Source: Prevotella sp. S7-1-8 (lineage in GTDB: Bacteria > Bacteroidota > Bacteroidia > Bacteroidales > Bacteroidaceae). Taken from it: a DNA stretch of 64,000 nucleotides. The notes beneath the pieces are model-generated. The model worked only from the letters and a program-made list of their open reading frames with translations, made no database searches and had not been told where the DNA came from. The DNA lies in contig NZ_JRNC01000002.1 in assembly GCF_000758925.1 (NCBI RefSeq), positions 1 to 64,000 on the forward strand, read 5' to 3'. Positions 34,808 to 44,676 of this stretch are shown here, piece by piece (within the stretch, counting starts at the first letter, position 1; each line of letters begins with the position of its first letter). The position numbers were made by a program, and so were the translations under genes.

Positions 34808-37156
34808 ATGAAAACGCTCTTTTCTATTTTCATACTCTCGCTCTCACTCATGCCCACCATGGCGCAGACGCCGCGACAACAAGGCAGGCACAACGAGACG
34901 CGCGAAGACGGAACGTTGAGACAACAAGGCGACAACGGCAACGCCACCGACTCCACCAACGCCGACAAGGAGATACCCAAAGGCCTGTACACATGGACCG
35001 TGGACCCACGATTTGGCGACCGCCACACCGTCGTGCCAGATACCGTGCCCTACATGTACATGAACTCCATATTCTCCACGGGGCTCAGGGGCGAGTACAA
35101 CACCACCGGAAACCTTGGGGCGCCAAGGATGGCGCGCGTGTTCACGGACCGGAAAGAGCGCGGGCAGTTCATCTTCGCGCAGCCTTACGACTATATCGTC
35201 ACGCCGGTGGAAAACTTCCGTTTCACCAACACGCTCTCCCCATTCACCAACCTGAGCTACAACAATTGCGGCAACCGCACCAACGGCGAGGACCATCTCA
35301 CCGCATCGTTCGCCGTGAACGCAGGCAAGAAACTGGGCGCGGGCTTCAAGGCCGACTACCTGTACGCACGCGGATACTACAACGAGCAAGCCACCTCACA
35401 CCTCAATTTCTCACTATACGGCTCGTACATCGGCGACCGGTACGAGGCGCACCTGCTGGCCAGCACCAACCATCAGAAAGTGACCGAGAACGGCGGCATC
35501 ACCAATGACGATTACATCACGCACCCGGAGATATTCAACGAGAACTACCAATCGTCAGAGATACCGACGGCCCTGAGCCAAAACTGGAACCGCAACGACA
35601 ACCGGCACGTATTTCTCTCGCACCGGTACAACTTGGGCTACAACCGCAAGGTGCCCATGACCCAAGCCGAGATAGAGGCCAAGAAATTCGCCATGGCCTC
35701 CAAAAAAGAAGCGGAGGAAAAGGCCGCCAAGGAAAAAGCCATCAAAGACGCCAAGCGAGAGGGACGCGACGTAGACGAGAACCGGACAGGCAAAAGCCCC
35801 ACTTTCGCCGGCCGGCCGGCCAACGCGACCGTGGCGGAAGACGGCAAGAGGCCGGCCAACGGGCAGCCAGCCGACCCGACAGCCAGAGCGGGGCGAGTGG
35901 CCGTGGGCAGCAAGGCAGTCGCCGACAGCCTCATAGCCGCCGGGAACAAGCGAGCCGAGGACACCACGTGGATGAAAAACGAATACGTGCCCGTGACGAG
36001 TTTCATACACACCGTGGATTTTCACCACTACCGACGCATATACCAAGCATACCAGACGCCCAAGGATTTTTACCTTGACAACTTCGCCGTGAACGAGACT
36101 TGCGCCGGCGACTCCATATACGACCAGACCAAGCACTGGAGCCTGCGCAACACCTTGGCCATCTCCATGCTCGAGGGTTTCAACAAATGGGCCAAGGCCG
36201 GACTGAAAATTTTCGCCGCCCACGAGCTCAGGCATTTCACGCTGCCCGACGCCGACGCCACGCGCTCATGGAACGAGCACTCCGTGTACGTGGGCGGCCA
36301 GATCGTCAAGGCGCAAGGCAAGACATTGCACTACAACGCCGTGGGAGAGTTTGGCGTGGTGGGGGCCGACATCGGAAGCGTGAAGGTGGATGGCGGAGTG
36401 GACCTCAACTTCCCGTTGTTCAAAGACACCGTGACGCTGGCCGCGTCTGGCTTTTACCATCACGAGCGGCCCTCTTTCTATTACAGGCACTACCAAAGCA
36501 GGCACTTCTGGTGGGACAACGAGGGCCTCGCCCACTACGACCACATACGGGCGCAAGGGCTGTTGGGCTACCAAAAGACAAGGACACGCTTGAGGGTGGC
36601 CTACGACCTGATAAGGAACTACACTTATTTCGCCATAGGCTACACCACGAAAAACAACGCCCGCCTCTTCAACAACGTGAGCGTGAGGCAGAGCGCGAAA
36701 CCTGTCAGCCTGCTGACAGCCGGGCTGACACAAGAGTTTACGCTCGGCCCACTCAACTGGGAGACATCGCTGACCCTCCAAAAATCGAGCGACGACACCG
36801 CCTTGCCACTGCCACTGCTCAACGCTTACACCAACCTGTACCTGCGGTTCAGGGTGGCGCGCGTGCTGAGTTGCGATCTCGGGGCCGACGCGCGCTACTT
36901 CACCTCATACAACGCGCCCGAGTACGTGCCGGGCATAGGGCAGTATGCCGCGCAGGCCAACGCCGAGAAGGTGGCTACCGGAAACTATCCCATCGTGAAC
37001 GTTTACGCCAACTTCCACCTCAAGCACACCCGGTTCTTCGTGATGATGAGCCACCTGAACGCCGGCTCGGGCAACAAAAGATATTTTCTCACGCCACACT
37101 ACCCGCTCAACGAAAGGGTGTTGCGCCTTGGCGTGAGCTGGAACTTCTACAACTAA
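34808..37156 (+). CDS. Putative porin (Porin_10 type outer-membrane barrel)
   Basis: The 782-residue protein has a signal peptide (to about residue 19, ending TMAQ), a short linker, then the pattern of the Porin_10 family: TWTVDPRFGDRH, YMNSIFSTGLRGEYN, and NGRTNGED-like NRTNGEDHLTASFAVN, ending in an aromatic residue (LGVSWNFYN). Between about residues 285 and 385 lies a highly charged, Ala/Lys/Glu/Pro-rich insert (KKEAEEKAAKEKAIKDAKRE and following) that interrupts the barrel strands; this is probably a large loop. It starts directly at the stop of the small membrane protein gene. Porin_10 proteins are abundant in Bacteroidota; the solute is unknown. Confidence 0.88.
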   Translation: MKTLFSIFILSLSLMPTMAQTPRQQGRHNETREDGTLRQQGDNGNATDSTNADKEIPKGLYTWTVDPRFGDRHTVVPDTVPYMYMNSIFSTGLRGEYNTTGNLGAPRMARVFTDRKERGQFIFAQPYDYIVTPVENFRFTNTLSPFTNLSYNNCGNRTNGEDHLTASFAVNAGKKLGAGFKADYLYARGYYNEQATSHLNFSLYGSYIGDRYEAHLLASTNHQKVTENGGITNDDYITHPEIFNENYQSSEIPTALSQNWNRNDNRHVFLSHRYNLGYNRKVPMTQAEIEAKKFAMASKKEAEEKAAKEKAIKDAKREGRDVDENRTGKSPTFAGRPANATVAEDGKRPANGQPADPTARAGRVAVGSKAVADSLIAAGNKRAEDTTWMKNEYVPVTSFIHTVDFHHYRRIYQAYQTPKDFYLDNFAVNETCAGDSIYDQTKHWSLRNTLAISMLEGFNKWAKAGLKIFAAHELRHFTLPDADATRSWNEHSVYVGGQIVKAQGKTLHYNAVGEFGVVGADIGSVKVDGGVDLNFPLFKDTVTLAASGFYHHERPSFYYRHYQSRHFWWDNEGLAHYDHIRAQGLLGYQKTRTRLRVAYDLIRNYTYFAIGYTTKNNARLFNNVSVRQSAKPVSLLTAGLTQEFTLGPLNWETSLTLQKSSDDTALPLPLLNAYTNLYLRFRVARVLSCDLGADARYFTSYNAPEYVPGIGQYAAQANAEKVATGNYPIVNVYANFHLKHTRFFVMMSHLNAGSGNKRYFLTPHYPLNERVLRLGVSWNFYN

Positions 37157-37183
37157 AAACACGTTGAAATTTCGTGACAACAT

Positions 37184-37251
37184 GTGGCTCATTTTGGGCG
37201 TATTCGCAAACAGGCAAAGGCTGGCTCGCAAATACACCCAAAATGGGCCAC
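37184..37251 (+). terminator. Long hairpin after the porin gene
   Basis: GTGGCTCATTTTGGGCGTATT and AATACACCCAAAATGGGCCAC, each 21 nt, pair with only two G-U-compatible differences, and TTTTG follows. It begins 27 nt after the porin stop and is probably the terminator of the operon. Confidence 0.65.
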
Positions 37252-37323
37252 TTTTGTAACCACCTATGTGTCACGTCTTTATGTTGAAAAACAACATTCC
37301 CAAGCCAATTTATCAATCAAACA

Positions 37324-37372
37324 CTCCGCCTTTAGGCATTCTTCGCACCGTGAAGAGACCCTAAAGGCGGAG
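37324..37372. terminator. Second hairpin in the porin-trx intergenic region
   Basis: CTCCGCCTTTAGG and CCTAAAGGCGGAG form a perfect 13-bp stem; the 23-nt loop holds a small inner stem (CTTC/GAAG). It lies in the 576-nt gap between the convergent porin and thioredoxin genes. The rest of that gap (37373-37732) shows nothing I recognise. Confidence 0.55.
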
Positions 37373-37732
37373 CGTTTGGTCACCATTCTCCGCGCGATCA
37401 AGCGCGAACCGCCGTGCCATTAAGCCCCAATCGGACAATCCCGGAAACGGCGTCGGGCCAAAACAAGGAGGCGAACGCCTAAAAATCTTGTTTTCGCGCT
37501 CTAAAAAGAGACCGCGACAGATGGCGAAAACACATGAACATTTTTTACACTCCGCGCAGCCAACACCGACGCTTTTAGACATTGCGCCCCTCTCCCAACG
37601 ACACGAAGCCGCCCACAAGAACATGCGCGGCGCAAGGGGTGACGAATGGCGCCGCGCGCCTCAAAACAATTGGGGCGCCACGCACAAACCAAAAGCGTGA
37701 CACCCCAAGCATGTAATGATCGGGCTCCCCAC

Positions 37733-38047
37733 TTACAGCAGGGCGTCTATTTTCTCCGCGTATTTCTCCTTGGCGGCCGCGCCGACAAACTTGTCGACCA
37801 GCTGGCCACCCTTGAAAAAGAGCACCGTGGGAATGTTTCGCACGCCAAACTGCATGGCTATGTCATCATTGTCCTCCACGTTGCACTTGCCAATGACCAC
37901 CTTGCCGTCGTAGTCCTTGGCCAGCTCTGACATGATTGGGCTTACCATGCGGCATGGACCGCACCACGTGGCCCACAAATCCATTACCAATGGCAGGTCT
38001 CCATTCTTATAATTCTCAAAATTCTCTGACGTGATTTCCACTTCCAT
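37733..38047 (-). CDS. trxA: Thioredoxin
   Basis: This is a general disulfide reductase of the cytoplasm, 104 residues. The active site is WCGPC at about residues 28-32 (MDLWATWCGPCRM), with the cis-Pro segment NIPTVLFFKGG later. MEVEITSENFE at 38047 is chosen because the -7 box (38084-38091) overlaps the longer frame. It stands alone. Confidence 0.95.
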   Translation of the reverse strand: MEVEITSENFENYKNGDLPLVMDLWATWCGPCRMVSPIMSELAKDYDGKVVIGKCNVEDNDDIAMQFGVRNIPTVLFFKGGQLVDKFVGAAAKEKYAEKIDALL

Positions 38048-38083
38048 AGTTTTACCTTTCGTTATTAATGATTGTAACTTCTG

Positions 38084-38091
38084 CAAAGATA
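38084..38091 (-). promoter_or_regulatory. -7 promoter element of trxA
   Basis: The minus strand reads TATCTTTG, 37 nt before the trxA ATG. Confidence 0.65.
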
Positions 38092-38131
38092 TGCAAATAC
38101 ATCCAGCCTCACAAATAATAGGCCGAAAATA

Positions 38132-38545
38132 TTAACATTCCACCACCCTGCTGCCATCCTCAAGCTCGGTGATAGTCACCTTGACGGCATTGCCGGGCAG
38201 GATCTCCTCGATAAGCTCGGGCCACTCCAAGAAACAGAGCGCGCCACTGTAGAAATAATCCTCGTACCCCATGTCGTAAACCTCCTCGAGCTTCTTGATA
38301 CGATAAAAGTCGAAGTGATAAATGAGCTCGTCTGTCGTGGCCGACCGATACTCGTTGACAATGGCGAAGGTGGGCGAGGTGATCACTTCGTCCACGCCAA
38401 GCTCCTCGCATACGGCCTTGATAAACGTGGTCTTGCCAGCCCCCATCTTGCCGTAAAAGGCGAAGACCGTGCTGTCTCCGATGTGTTGGACAAACTCATG
38501 AGCCGCCTCGCGGATCTGTTCCAATGACTTAATTTTAATCTGCAT
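38132..38545 (-). CDS. tsaE: tRNA N6-adenosine threonylcarbamoylation ATPase TsaE
   Basis: TsaE is the ATPase that assists TsaB/TsaD in forming t6A at position 37 of ANN-decoding tRNAs. The 137-residue protein has the Walker A motif [10 protein letters not shown] at about residues 33-42, the switch region [11 protein letters not shown], the HFDFYRIK segment and the late FLEWPE motif, all typical of the family. The next gene on the strand, dnaE, lies 200 nt upstream; the two are likely separate units. Confidence 0.95.
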   Translation of the reverse strand: MQIKIKSLEQIREAAHEFVQHIGDSTVFAFYGKMGAGKTTFIKAVCEELGVDEVITSPTFAIVNEYRSATTDELIYHFDFYRIKKLEEVYDMGYEDYFYSGALCFLEWPELIEEILPGNAVKVTITELEDGSRVVEC

Positions 38546-38747
38546 GTTATGAAAATTTTGTTACGAATTTACGATTACGAATTGCCTAATATCTATTAAA
38601 AGCCCCTAAAGGCAGACGGATGGGCGCAAGCGCCGAAAAACCGCAGGGGCAATGGCGAGCGAGTTTTTGTCAGGGCCATCCTGAACGTACGCCTATTACA
38701 GCCGTCGCGCGCACCGAATTGTGAATTGAAAAAATATAAATTTTGAA

Positions 38748-41700
38748 TTAATTAACCGTGTAACTCATGCCCTCGCGCTCGCTCACGTATCGTACCAAAC
38801 TCTTTCTCACCTCTATGCGCCCGGCCTTGGCGCGCAAAAGCACGTTGGTATTGGTCTCCTCGTCGTTGACGTTGAAATACAGCTCGGTCTTGCCGGGTGC
38901 GTCCGTCACCATCGACAGCACGTCGTTCACCACGTCATCGTCTATGCGGGCGCTCTTGAGATGGATGGTGAAACGCTCCAAGCGATTGTCCTTGACCGTC
39001 TGCAAATACTCTATCTTTTGTATCACCATGGAGAAATATTGGCTTGTGGCAAAACGCTTGACGCATTTGGCGGTGACGAAAACGGCACTGCCCTCGGTGA
39101 GCCACGCCCCCCATCTGCCCCAGTCCTCGCCGAAGAGGGCTATCTCGCCCGGCCCCTCGAAATCCTCCATAGTGACGATGCCGAATGGCTCCCCGCGCTT
39201 GTTGAAACGCTGCGTCACCTTGGTGACAATGCCACCAAACGTGATCTCACTACGCATGGCCAACTCAGGGAATTTCTCTCGATTGCCAGCCTCGGCGCAG
39301 GTGGTGTTGCAAAGGCTCTCAAGAACGAGGGTGTAATCGTCCAGCGGGTGCGCCGATAGGTAAATGCCCACCAACTGTTTCTCCTTGCCAAGCTTCTCAA
39401 TGGCGCTCCATGACACAGCCTTGGGAGCCGGCGGGGTGACGATGGTGATATCAGAGGCAAAATCGCCAAACAGCGTGTTTGCCGCCGCCGCCTTTTCTTG
39501 CTGGTACTGTTGGCCGAACCTGACAAGGCTGTCAAGAAACGACTCGCCCCGCGCGTTGACACCAAGATACTGCTCGCGCATCAGTCCGAAACAATCTAAT
39601 CCGCCGCTGAGGGCCATGCTCTCGAGAGCCTTGCGATTAACGTCGCGCAGGTTGACACGCTCCACGAAGTCGTAAACATCCTTGTACGCGCCATTGTCTT
39701 GTCGCTCCCTCACGATGGCCTCGGCAGCCGCGGAGCCCATGCCCTTGATGGCAGACAGCCCAAACCTGATCTCGCCCTTGCCGTTCACGCCAAACTCCAC
39801 GAAGCTCTCATTGACATCTGGGCCGAGCGTGGGAATGCCCATGACCTTGCACTCCTCCATGAGCTTGGTTATCTCGCCTATGTCAGAGAACCGACGCGTC
39901 ATCAGCGCGGCCATGTACTCGGCGGGGTAATGGGCCTTAAGGTAGGCCGTCTGGTACGCCACCCACGAGTAGCACGTGGCGTGCGACTTGTTGAATGCGT
40001 AGGAGGCAAATTTCTCCCAGTCGCCCCATATCTTCTCAAGCACCTTTGGGTCGTGGCCGTTAGCCGACCCCTGCTTGATGAATTTGGGCTTCATGCGGTC
40101 CACAATGTCCTTTTTCTTCTTGCCCATAGCCTTGCGCAGGGCGTCGCTCTCACCTCGCGTGAAATTGGCCAACTGTCGCGACAGCAACATCACTTGCTCC
40201 TGATACACAGTGATGCCGTATGTGTCCTTGAGGTATTTCTCCATGCACGGTATGTCGTAAGTGACGAGCGTGGGGTCGTTTTTGCGCTTGATGAAATCGG
40301 GGATGTAATCCATTGGCCCAGGCCTGTAGAGCGCATTCATGGCAATGAGGTCCTCAAACACGGTGGGATGAAGCTCCCTAAGGTACTTCTGCATGCCCGG
40401 CGACTCGAACTGGAACGTGCCGATGGTGCGCCCCTTCTGGTAGAGTTGGTAGGTCATCTCGTCGTCGATGGGAATGTTGTCTATGTCGACTTTCACGCCC
40501 CTTGTGCGCTCCACGACCTTGCAAGCCTCTTTCAACTCTGACAGAGTCTTCAGCCCAAGGAAGTCCATCTTGATGAGCCCGGTCGACTCTATGACGTGGC
40601 CATCGTATTGGGTGACGGCGCATTTCAACTCGGGGAAGTCAGGGTCGTCGGCCGTTGACACCGGCACCCATTCGCTGATGGGGTCCCGGCAGATGATAAA
40701 TCCGCACGCGTGGATGCCCGTTCCGCGCACCGTTCCCTCCAGCTGCTTGGCGTATTTGATGGTGTTACGCTCGCGCGGGTCGGTCGACACCTCGGCTTCT
40801 CGCAATTCGGGTGTATACTCGATGGCATTTGTCAAGTTCATCTTCTTGTTGTCAGGAAGACGGTCTGGTATGGCTTTTTTCAGCATGTTGGCACGCTCAA
40901 GGGGCAGCCGTTCCACGCGGGCCACATCGGCAATAGAGTTCTTGGTGGCCATACTGCCATAGGTGATGATATGGGCGCAGTTTTCCTCGCCATACTTGTC
41001 CATCACCCACCTGAGCACCTTGCCGCGCCCATCGTCGTCAAAGTCGGTGTCAATATCGGGCAAATTCACGCGGTCCGGGTTTAGGAAGCGCTCAAACAGC
41101 AGGTCGTATTTCAACGGGTCTATCCTCGTGATGCCCAAGCAGTAGGCCACCACGGAGCCTGCCGCGGAGCCGCGCCCGGGGCCCACCCACACGCCAAGCT
41201 CGTTACGGGCGGCGGCGATGAAGTCTTGCACGATGAGGAAATAGCCCGGGAAACCCATCGTCTTCATCACGTGGAGCTCAAAATTGATATGCTCCTTGAC
41301 GTTGTCCGGCAGTGGGTCGCCATAGTTTTTCCTCGCCCCATCATAGGCCAGCTTGGCCAAATAGTCGGCCTCGAGCTTGATACGGTAAATCTTGTCGTAG
41401 CCACCCAAACGGTCGATGACCTTGCGCGCCTCGTCCTCGGGCAGGGGATTTTGGCCGTTCTCGTCTGTCGTGAACTCCCTGTACAAGTCAGCCTCTGTGT
41501 ATTTCTCGCGCCACGACCGCTCCGTGCCAAACGACTCTGGAATGGGGAAATAGGGCATGATCGGGCCGTTGTCTATACTGTACATCTCAACCTTGCCGAG
41601 CACCTCAAGCGTGTTGCTCAGGGCCTCGGGAACGTCGGCGAAGACGTCGTTCATCTCCTTTCTTGTCTTGAACCACTCTTGCTTGGTGTACATCAGGCGG

Positions 41701-42467
41701 AAAGGGTCGTCCAAGTCTTTGCTTGTCGACAGGCATAGCAGGTGGTCATGGGCCTCGGCGGTGTCTTGGTCCTCAAAGTGGCAGTCGTTGGTGCACACCA
41801 CCTTGATGCCGTATTCCTTGGCAAACTCCATGAGCGCCTTGTTAGCTTTCTGCTGCAAAGGGAACACCTCGCGGTTGGCGCGGATGGCGGGGTCTTTCAC
41901 CTCGTGCCGCTGCAACTCCAGATAGTAGTCGTCGCCAAACACCCTGTGATACCACTGGCAAGCCTCCCGGGCACCCTCCAAGTCACCGTCGAGCACTTTG
42001 GCGGGCACCTCACCGGCAATGCACGCCGAGCAAACGATAAGCCCCTCATGGTATTTCTCGAGGTCGGCGCGGTCTGTGCGCGGCTTGTAATAGTAGCCGT
42101 CCACCCAAGACCTGCTCACTATCTTGATCAAATTCTTGTATCCTTGGTAATTCTTGGCCAATACAATAAGGTGGTATCCGGACGCGTCGCCATTCTCCTT
42201 GACCTTGTCTTCCTTGTTGTGGTGGGCCACATACATCTCGCATCCGAGAATGGGCTTGAAAGGTTCAAGCCCCTCCTTGACCCGTTTTTTGTTCACGACG
42301 GAACAATAATCAAAAAGCTCCTTGATGCCATACATCACCCCGTGATCCGTGATGGCCATGCCTTTCATGCCGTCCTTGATAGCCTTGTCCACAAGATACC
42401 TCACCTTAGACTGGCCGTCAAGCACAGAGTAATGCGTATGTACGTGCAGATGCACAAAATCTTCCAT
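38748..42467 (-). CDS. dnaE: DNA polymerase III alpha subunit (DnaE)
   Basis: This is the main replicative polymerase, 1239 residues. The N-terminal PHP domain begins at once (FVHLHVHTHYS, residues 4-14). The polymerase palm carries the catalytic aspartates in LPDIDTDFDDDGR, and the conserved VGPGRGSAAGS segment precedes it. A helix-hairpin-helix region, then an OB-fold (about 1000-1090: ITFGGIVTKVTQRFNKRGEPFG) complete the typical DnaE order. Length is slightly above the E. coli protein (1160), as usual in the phylum. A near-consensus TAACTTTA box lies about 20-25 nt upstream of the ATG, opposite the psd promoter. Confidence 0.97.
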   Translation of the reverse strand: MEDFVHLHVHTHYSVLDGQSKVRYLVDKAIKDGMKGMAITDHGVMYGIKELFDYCSVVNKKRVKEGLEPFKPILGCEMYVAHHNKEDKVKENGDASGYHLIVLAKNYQGYKNLIKIVSRSWVDGYYYKPRTDRADLEKYHEGLIVCSACIAGEVPAKVLDGDLEGAREACQWYHRVFGDDYYLELQRHEVKDPAIRANREVFPLQQKANKALMEFAKEYGIKVVCTNDCHFEDQDTAEAHDHLLCLSTSKDLDDPFRLMYTKQEWFKTRKEMNDVFADVPEALSNTLEVLGKVEMYSIDNGPIMPYFPIPESFGTERSWREKYTEADLYREFTTDENGQNPLPEDEARKVIDRLGGYDKIYRIKLEADYLAKLAYDGARKNYGDPLPDNVKEHINFELHVMKTMGFPGYFLIVQDFIAAARNELGVWVGPGRGSAAGSVVAYCLGITRIDPLKYDLLFERFLNPDRVNLPDIDTDFDDDGRGKVLRWVMDKYGEENCAHIITYGSMATKNSIADVARVERLPLERANMLKKAIPDRLPDNKKMNLTNAIEYTPELREAEVSTDPRERNTIKYAKQLEGTVRGTGIHACGFIICRDPISEWVPVSTADDPDFPELKCAVTQYDGHVIESTGLIKMDFLGLKTLSELKEACKVVERTRGVKVDIDNIPIDDEMTYQLYQKGRTIGTFQFESPGMQKYLRELHPTVFEDLIAMNALYRPGPMDYIPDFIKRKNDPTLVTYDIPCMEKYLKDTYGITVYQEQVMLLSRQLANFTRGESDALRKAMGKKKKDIVDRMKPKFIKQGSANGHDPKVLEKIWGDWEKFASYAFNKSHATCYSWVAYQTAYLKAHYPAEYMAALMTRRFSDIGEITKLMEECKVMGIPTLGPDVNESFVEFGVNGKGEIRFGLSAIKGMGSAAAEAIVRERQDNGAYKDVYDFVERVNLRDVNRKALESMALSGGLDCFGLMREQYLGVNARGESFLDSLVRFGQQYQQEKAAAANTLFGDFASDITIVTPPAPKAVSWSAIEKLGKEKQLVGIYLSAHPLDDYTLVLESLCNTTCAEAGNREKFPELAMRSEITFGGIVTKVTQRFNKRGEPFGIVTMEDFEGPGEIALFGEDWGRWGAWLTEGSAVFVTAKCVKRFATSQYFSMVIQKIEYLQTVKDNRLERFTIHLKSARIDDDVVNDVLSMVTDAPGKTELYFNVNDEETNTNVLLRAKAGRIEVRKSLVRYVSEREGMSYTVN

Positions 42468-42562
42468 GTCCGAATAAAATTTATAGGTGTAAAGTTACGG
42501 CTTAATAGCGATATGACCAAAAGAATAATACAAAAAAGGTTGTCGTTTAAATAAAAAACAAT

Positions 42563-42570
42563 TACCTTTG
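42563..42570 (+). promoter_or_regulatory. -7 promoter element of psd-pssA
   Basis: TACCTTTG matches TAnnTTTG exactly, 30 nt upstream of the psd ATG, in the 132-nt divergent gap with dnaE. Confidence 0.6.
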
Positions 42571-42599
42571 CAACAATTCTACCACACCCTTTTCTTAAT

Positions 42600-43292
42600 A
42601 TGGGCAAGAGAATAAAAAAAATAAAAAAAATACGCATTCACCGTGAGGGAACCAACACCCTATTCCTTGGTTTGATTTTTATAATCATTGTCGCCACGTG
42701 CTTTTGGTTTGGGTTTGACTCCAAATGGCCGTTTTGGTCGTTTGTCACAATCTTTGGCATAGCTTACGCTATCATCCTCAATTTTTACCAATGCCCCATC
42801 AGATACCTCAAAGTTGACAACACCAACAAAATCGTGGTGGCGCCTGCCGACGGCAAGATTGTGGTCATCGAAGAGGTGGAAGAGCGTGAGTATTTTCACG
42901 ACAAGCGTATCATGGTGAGTATCTTCATGAGTTTGTTCAACGTGCATGCCAACTGGTTTCCGGTAGACGGGAGGGTCAAGTTCGTGCGGCATCAAGACGG
43001 CAACTACCACAAAGCGTGGCTGCCCAAGGCGAGCGAGGAGAACGAACGGGCCGACACCATGATCGAAACGGAGGACGGAACGGAGGTGCTCTGCCGCCAA
43101 ATAGCCGGCGCCATGGCCCGTCGCATCGTCACTTACGCCAAGGAGGGCGAGGATTGTTACATCGACGAGCACTTGGGCTTCATCAAACTCGGCTCGCGCG
43201 TGGACGTATTCTTGCCGTTGGGCACGGAGATACTTGTCAAGATGGGGCAAAAAACCGTGGGCGACCAAACCATCATAGCGCGCTTGAAATAG
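42600..43292 (+). CDS. psd: Phosphatidylserine decarboxylase
   Basis: This enzyme makes phosphatidylethanolamine from phosphatidylserine. The 230-residue proenzyme has one or two N-terminal membrane helices ([19 protein letters not shown] and the next), then the catalytic domain ([32 protein letters not shown]). The self-cleavage site is the LGS in [14 protein letters not shown], where the Ser becomes the pyruvoyl group. Short Psd proteins with this GS motif are the common type in Bacteroidota. It is followed by pssA after 130 nt, giving the two steps in one unit. Confidence 0.94.
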   Translation: MGKRIKKIKKIRIHREGTNTLFLGLIFIIIVATCFWFGFDSKWPFWSFVTIFGIAYAIILNFYQCPIRYLKVDNTNKIVVAPADGKIVVIEEVEEREYFHDKRIMVSIFMSLFNVHANWFPVDGRVKFVRHQDGNYHKAWLPKASEENERADTMIETEDGTEVLCRQIAGAMARRIVTYAKEGEDCYIDEHLGFIKLGSRVDVFLPLGTEILVKMGQKTVGDQTIIARLK

Positions 43293-43421
43293 CGCCGACG
43301 AGGCCATAGGCCACATTGGCAACCCTCGCGACAATCCCGCCAAGACACAGGCGGGAGCATTGAGAGATGGGCACGGTCGGCGCCGCGCTACTCGTTTCCT
43401 AACACAGCCAACACACATCCC

Positions 43422-44156
43422 ATGAGCATCAAGAAGCATATCCCCAACACCATTACCTGTTGCAACCTCCTCTCTGGTTGCATAGCCATCACCTGTGCCT
43501 TGTACTTAGAGCCCAAGCTCGCTTTCGCGTGGATAGTGATGGGAGCCGTTTTTGATTTTTTTGATGGCATGTCGGCGCGCCTCTTGGGCGTGTCGTCGCC
43601 CATAGGCAAGGAGCTTGACTCTCTCGCCGACATTGTCACGTTTGGTCTCGCGCCATCGGCCATCGTGTTCTCGCAGCTCTCGGCGATGGACTATCCCGGC
43701 TTTGTCACACCCGCCATGCAAGACTACTTGCCGTTCGTGGCCTTTGTCATGGCTGCCTTCTCGGCCCTGCGGTTGGCCAAGTTCAACCTTGACGAGCGAC
43801 AAAGCCTTGGTTTTATTGGCCTGCCAACGCCTGCCAACGCCCTGTTCTGGAGCTCGCTCGTCGTGGGAGCGCACACCTACCTTGAGTCGTCCGCCATCAT
43901 GTCTGTGGCGGTTGTCTTGATGATTTTCGTGAGTTGCTGGCTGCTCGTGGCCGAGATACCCATGTTCGCGCTCAAATTCAAGCACTGGGGATGGAAAGGC
44001 AATGAGGTCAAGTACATCTTCGTAGTGTCTTGCGTGCCCCTCATTCTCATTTTCAAAATGTCGGCATTCGCCATCATCGTAGCGTGGTATGTCGCGCTGT
44101 CAATAGGCATGAGCATGCGAGACAAGGCGCGCGGCGCACGGCGCGACACATTGTAA
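43422..44156 (+). CDS. pssA: CDP-diacylglycerol--serine O-phosphatidyltransferase
   Basis: This integral membrane enzyme makes phosphatidylserine from CDP-diacylglycerol and serine. The 244-residue protein has the full CDP-alcohol phosphotransferase motif DG-X2-AR-X8-G-X3-D-X3-D (DGMSARLLGVSSPIGKELDS and on), at about residues 45-67, and six to eight hydrophobic helices. It is downstream of psd and upstream of a DUF4834 gene; together these supply phosphatidylethanolamine. Confidence 0.95.
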   Translation: MSIKKHIPNTITCCNLLSGCIAITCALYLEPKLAFAWIVMGAVFDFFDGMSARLLGVSSPIGKELDSLADIVTFGLAPSAIVFSQLSAMDYPGFVTPAMQDYLPFVAFVMAAFSALRLAKFNLDERQSLGFIGLPTPANALFWSSLVVGAHTYLESSAIMSVAVVLMIFVSCWLLVAEIPMFALKFKHWGWKGNEVKYIFVVSCVPLILIFKMSAFAIIVAWYVALSIGMSMRDKARGARRDTL

Positions 44157-44167
44157 AGTACGCCACA

Positions 44168-44473
44168 ATGATCCTGCAACTACTCTTATTCATACTCTTA
44201 TTTCTCGTCATCCTTGTCTTGATGGCCGTAATGGTACTGCGTGGCCTATACTATAGGTCTGGGTTGAAAAAGGTACTCGACGCGCTCCGTGGGCAAGCCA
44301 CCGGGGCATCTCCGTCTGATCGCGCTCGCAATGATGGCGGCCGCCATCATCGTCGCACAGCCAAGACCCCATCCGGCGATGTCATCATAGACCATCGAGA
44401 CCCTGAAAAAGCCCAGCAAAAGATTTTCGGCAAGGACGAAGGCGAATATGTCGATTACGAGGAAACGAAGTAA
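44168..44473 (+). CDS. DUF4834 family small membrane protein
   Basis: The 101-residue protein starts with one strong membrane helix (LQLLLFILLFLVILVLMAVM) and continues with a basic, polar tail that ends in an acidic patch and tyrosine (GKDEGEYVDYEETK), as in DUF4834 proteins. The ATG at 44168 lies 11 nt after the pssA stop; an earlier in-frame start would overlap pssA with unlike sequence. The function is unknown; the position suggests a link to phospholipid synthesis or its regulation. Confidence 0.8.
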   Translation: MILQLLLFILLFLVILVLMAVMVLRGLYYRSGLKKVLDALRGQATGASPSDRARNDGGRHHRRTAKTPSGDVIIDHRDPEKAQQKIFGKDEGEYVDYEETK

Positions 44474-44676
44474 TCGACCTGCCAAGCCAACATGCTTGCC
44501 CACACCCTCTTTCTCGTTCGTTGCGCCGTCACGGCTCCCATTCCAAACAGACTAATAGTTCTGCCCTGACCACCAACGAGCCACGCGTACGCTATCCATT
44601 CCCATTCTTCATAGCCATAGGGCGCGCGCAGGTGGCGTTCCCCGTTTTTTCGTCTGCCAAGGCGTCTCCATACCGC

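Noticed and set aside
36100..37167. 355-codon frame within the porin gene
   Set aside because: Arg/His-rich shadow of the porin reading frame; no start signal or domain.
37324..37372. CRISPR-like repeat
   Set aside because: It is a single inverted repeat with no regularly spaced copies; a hairpin explains it.
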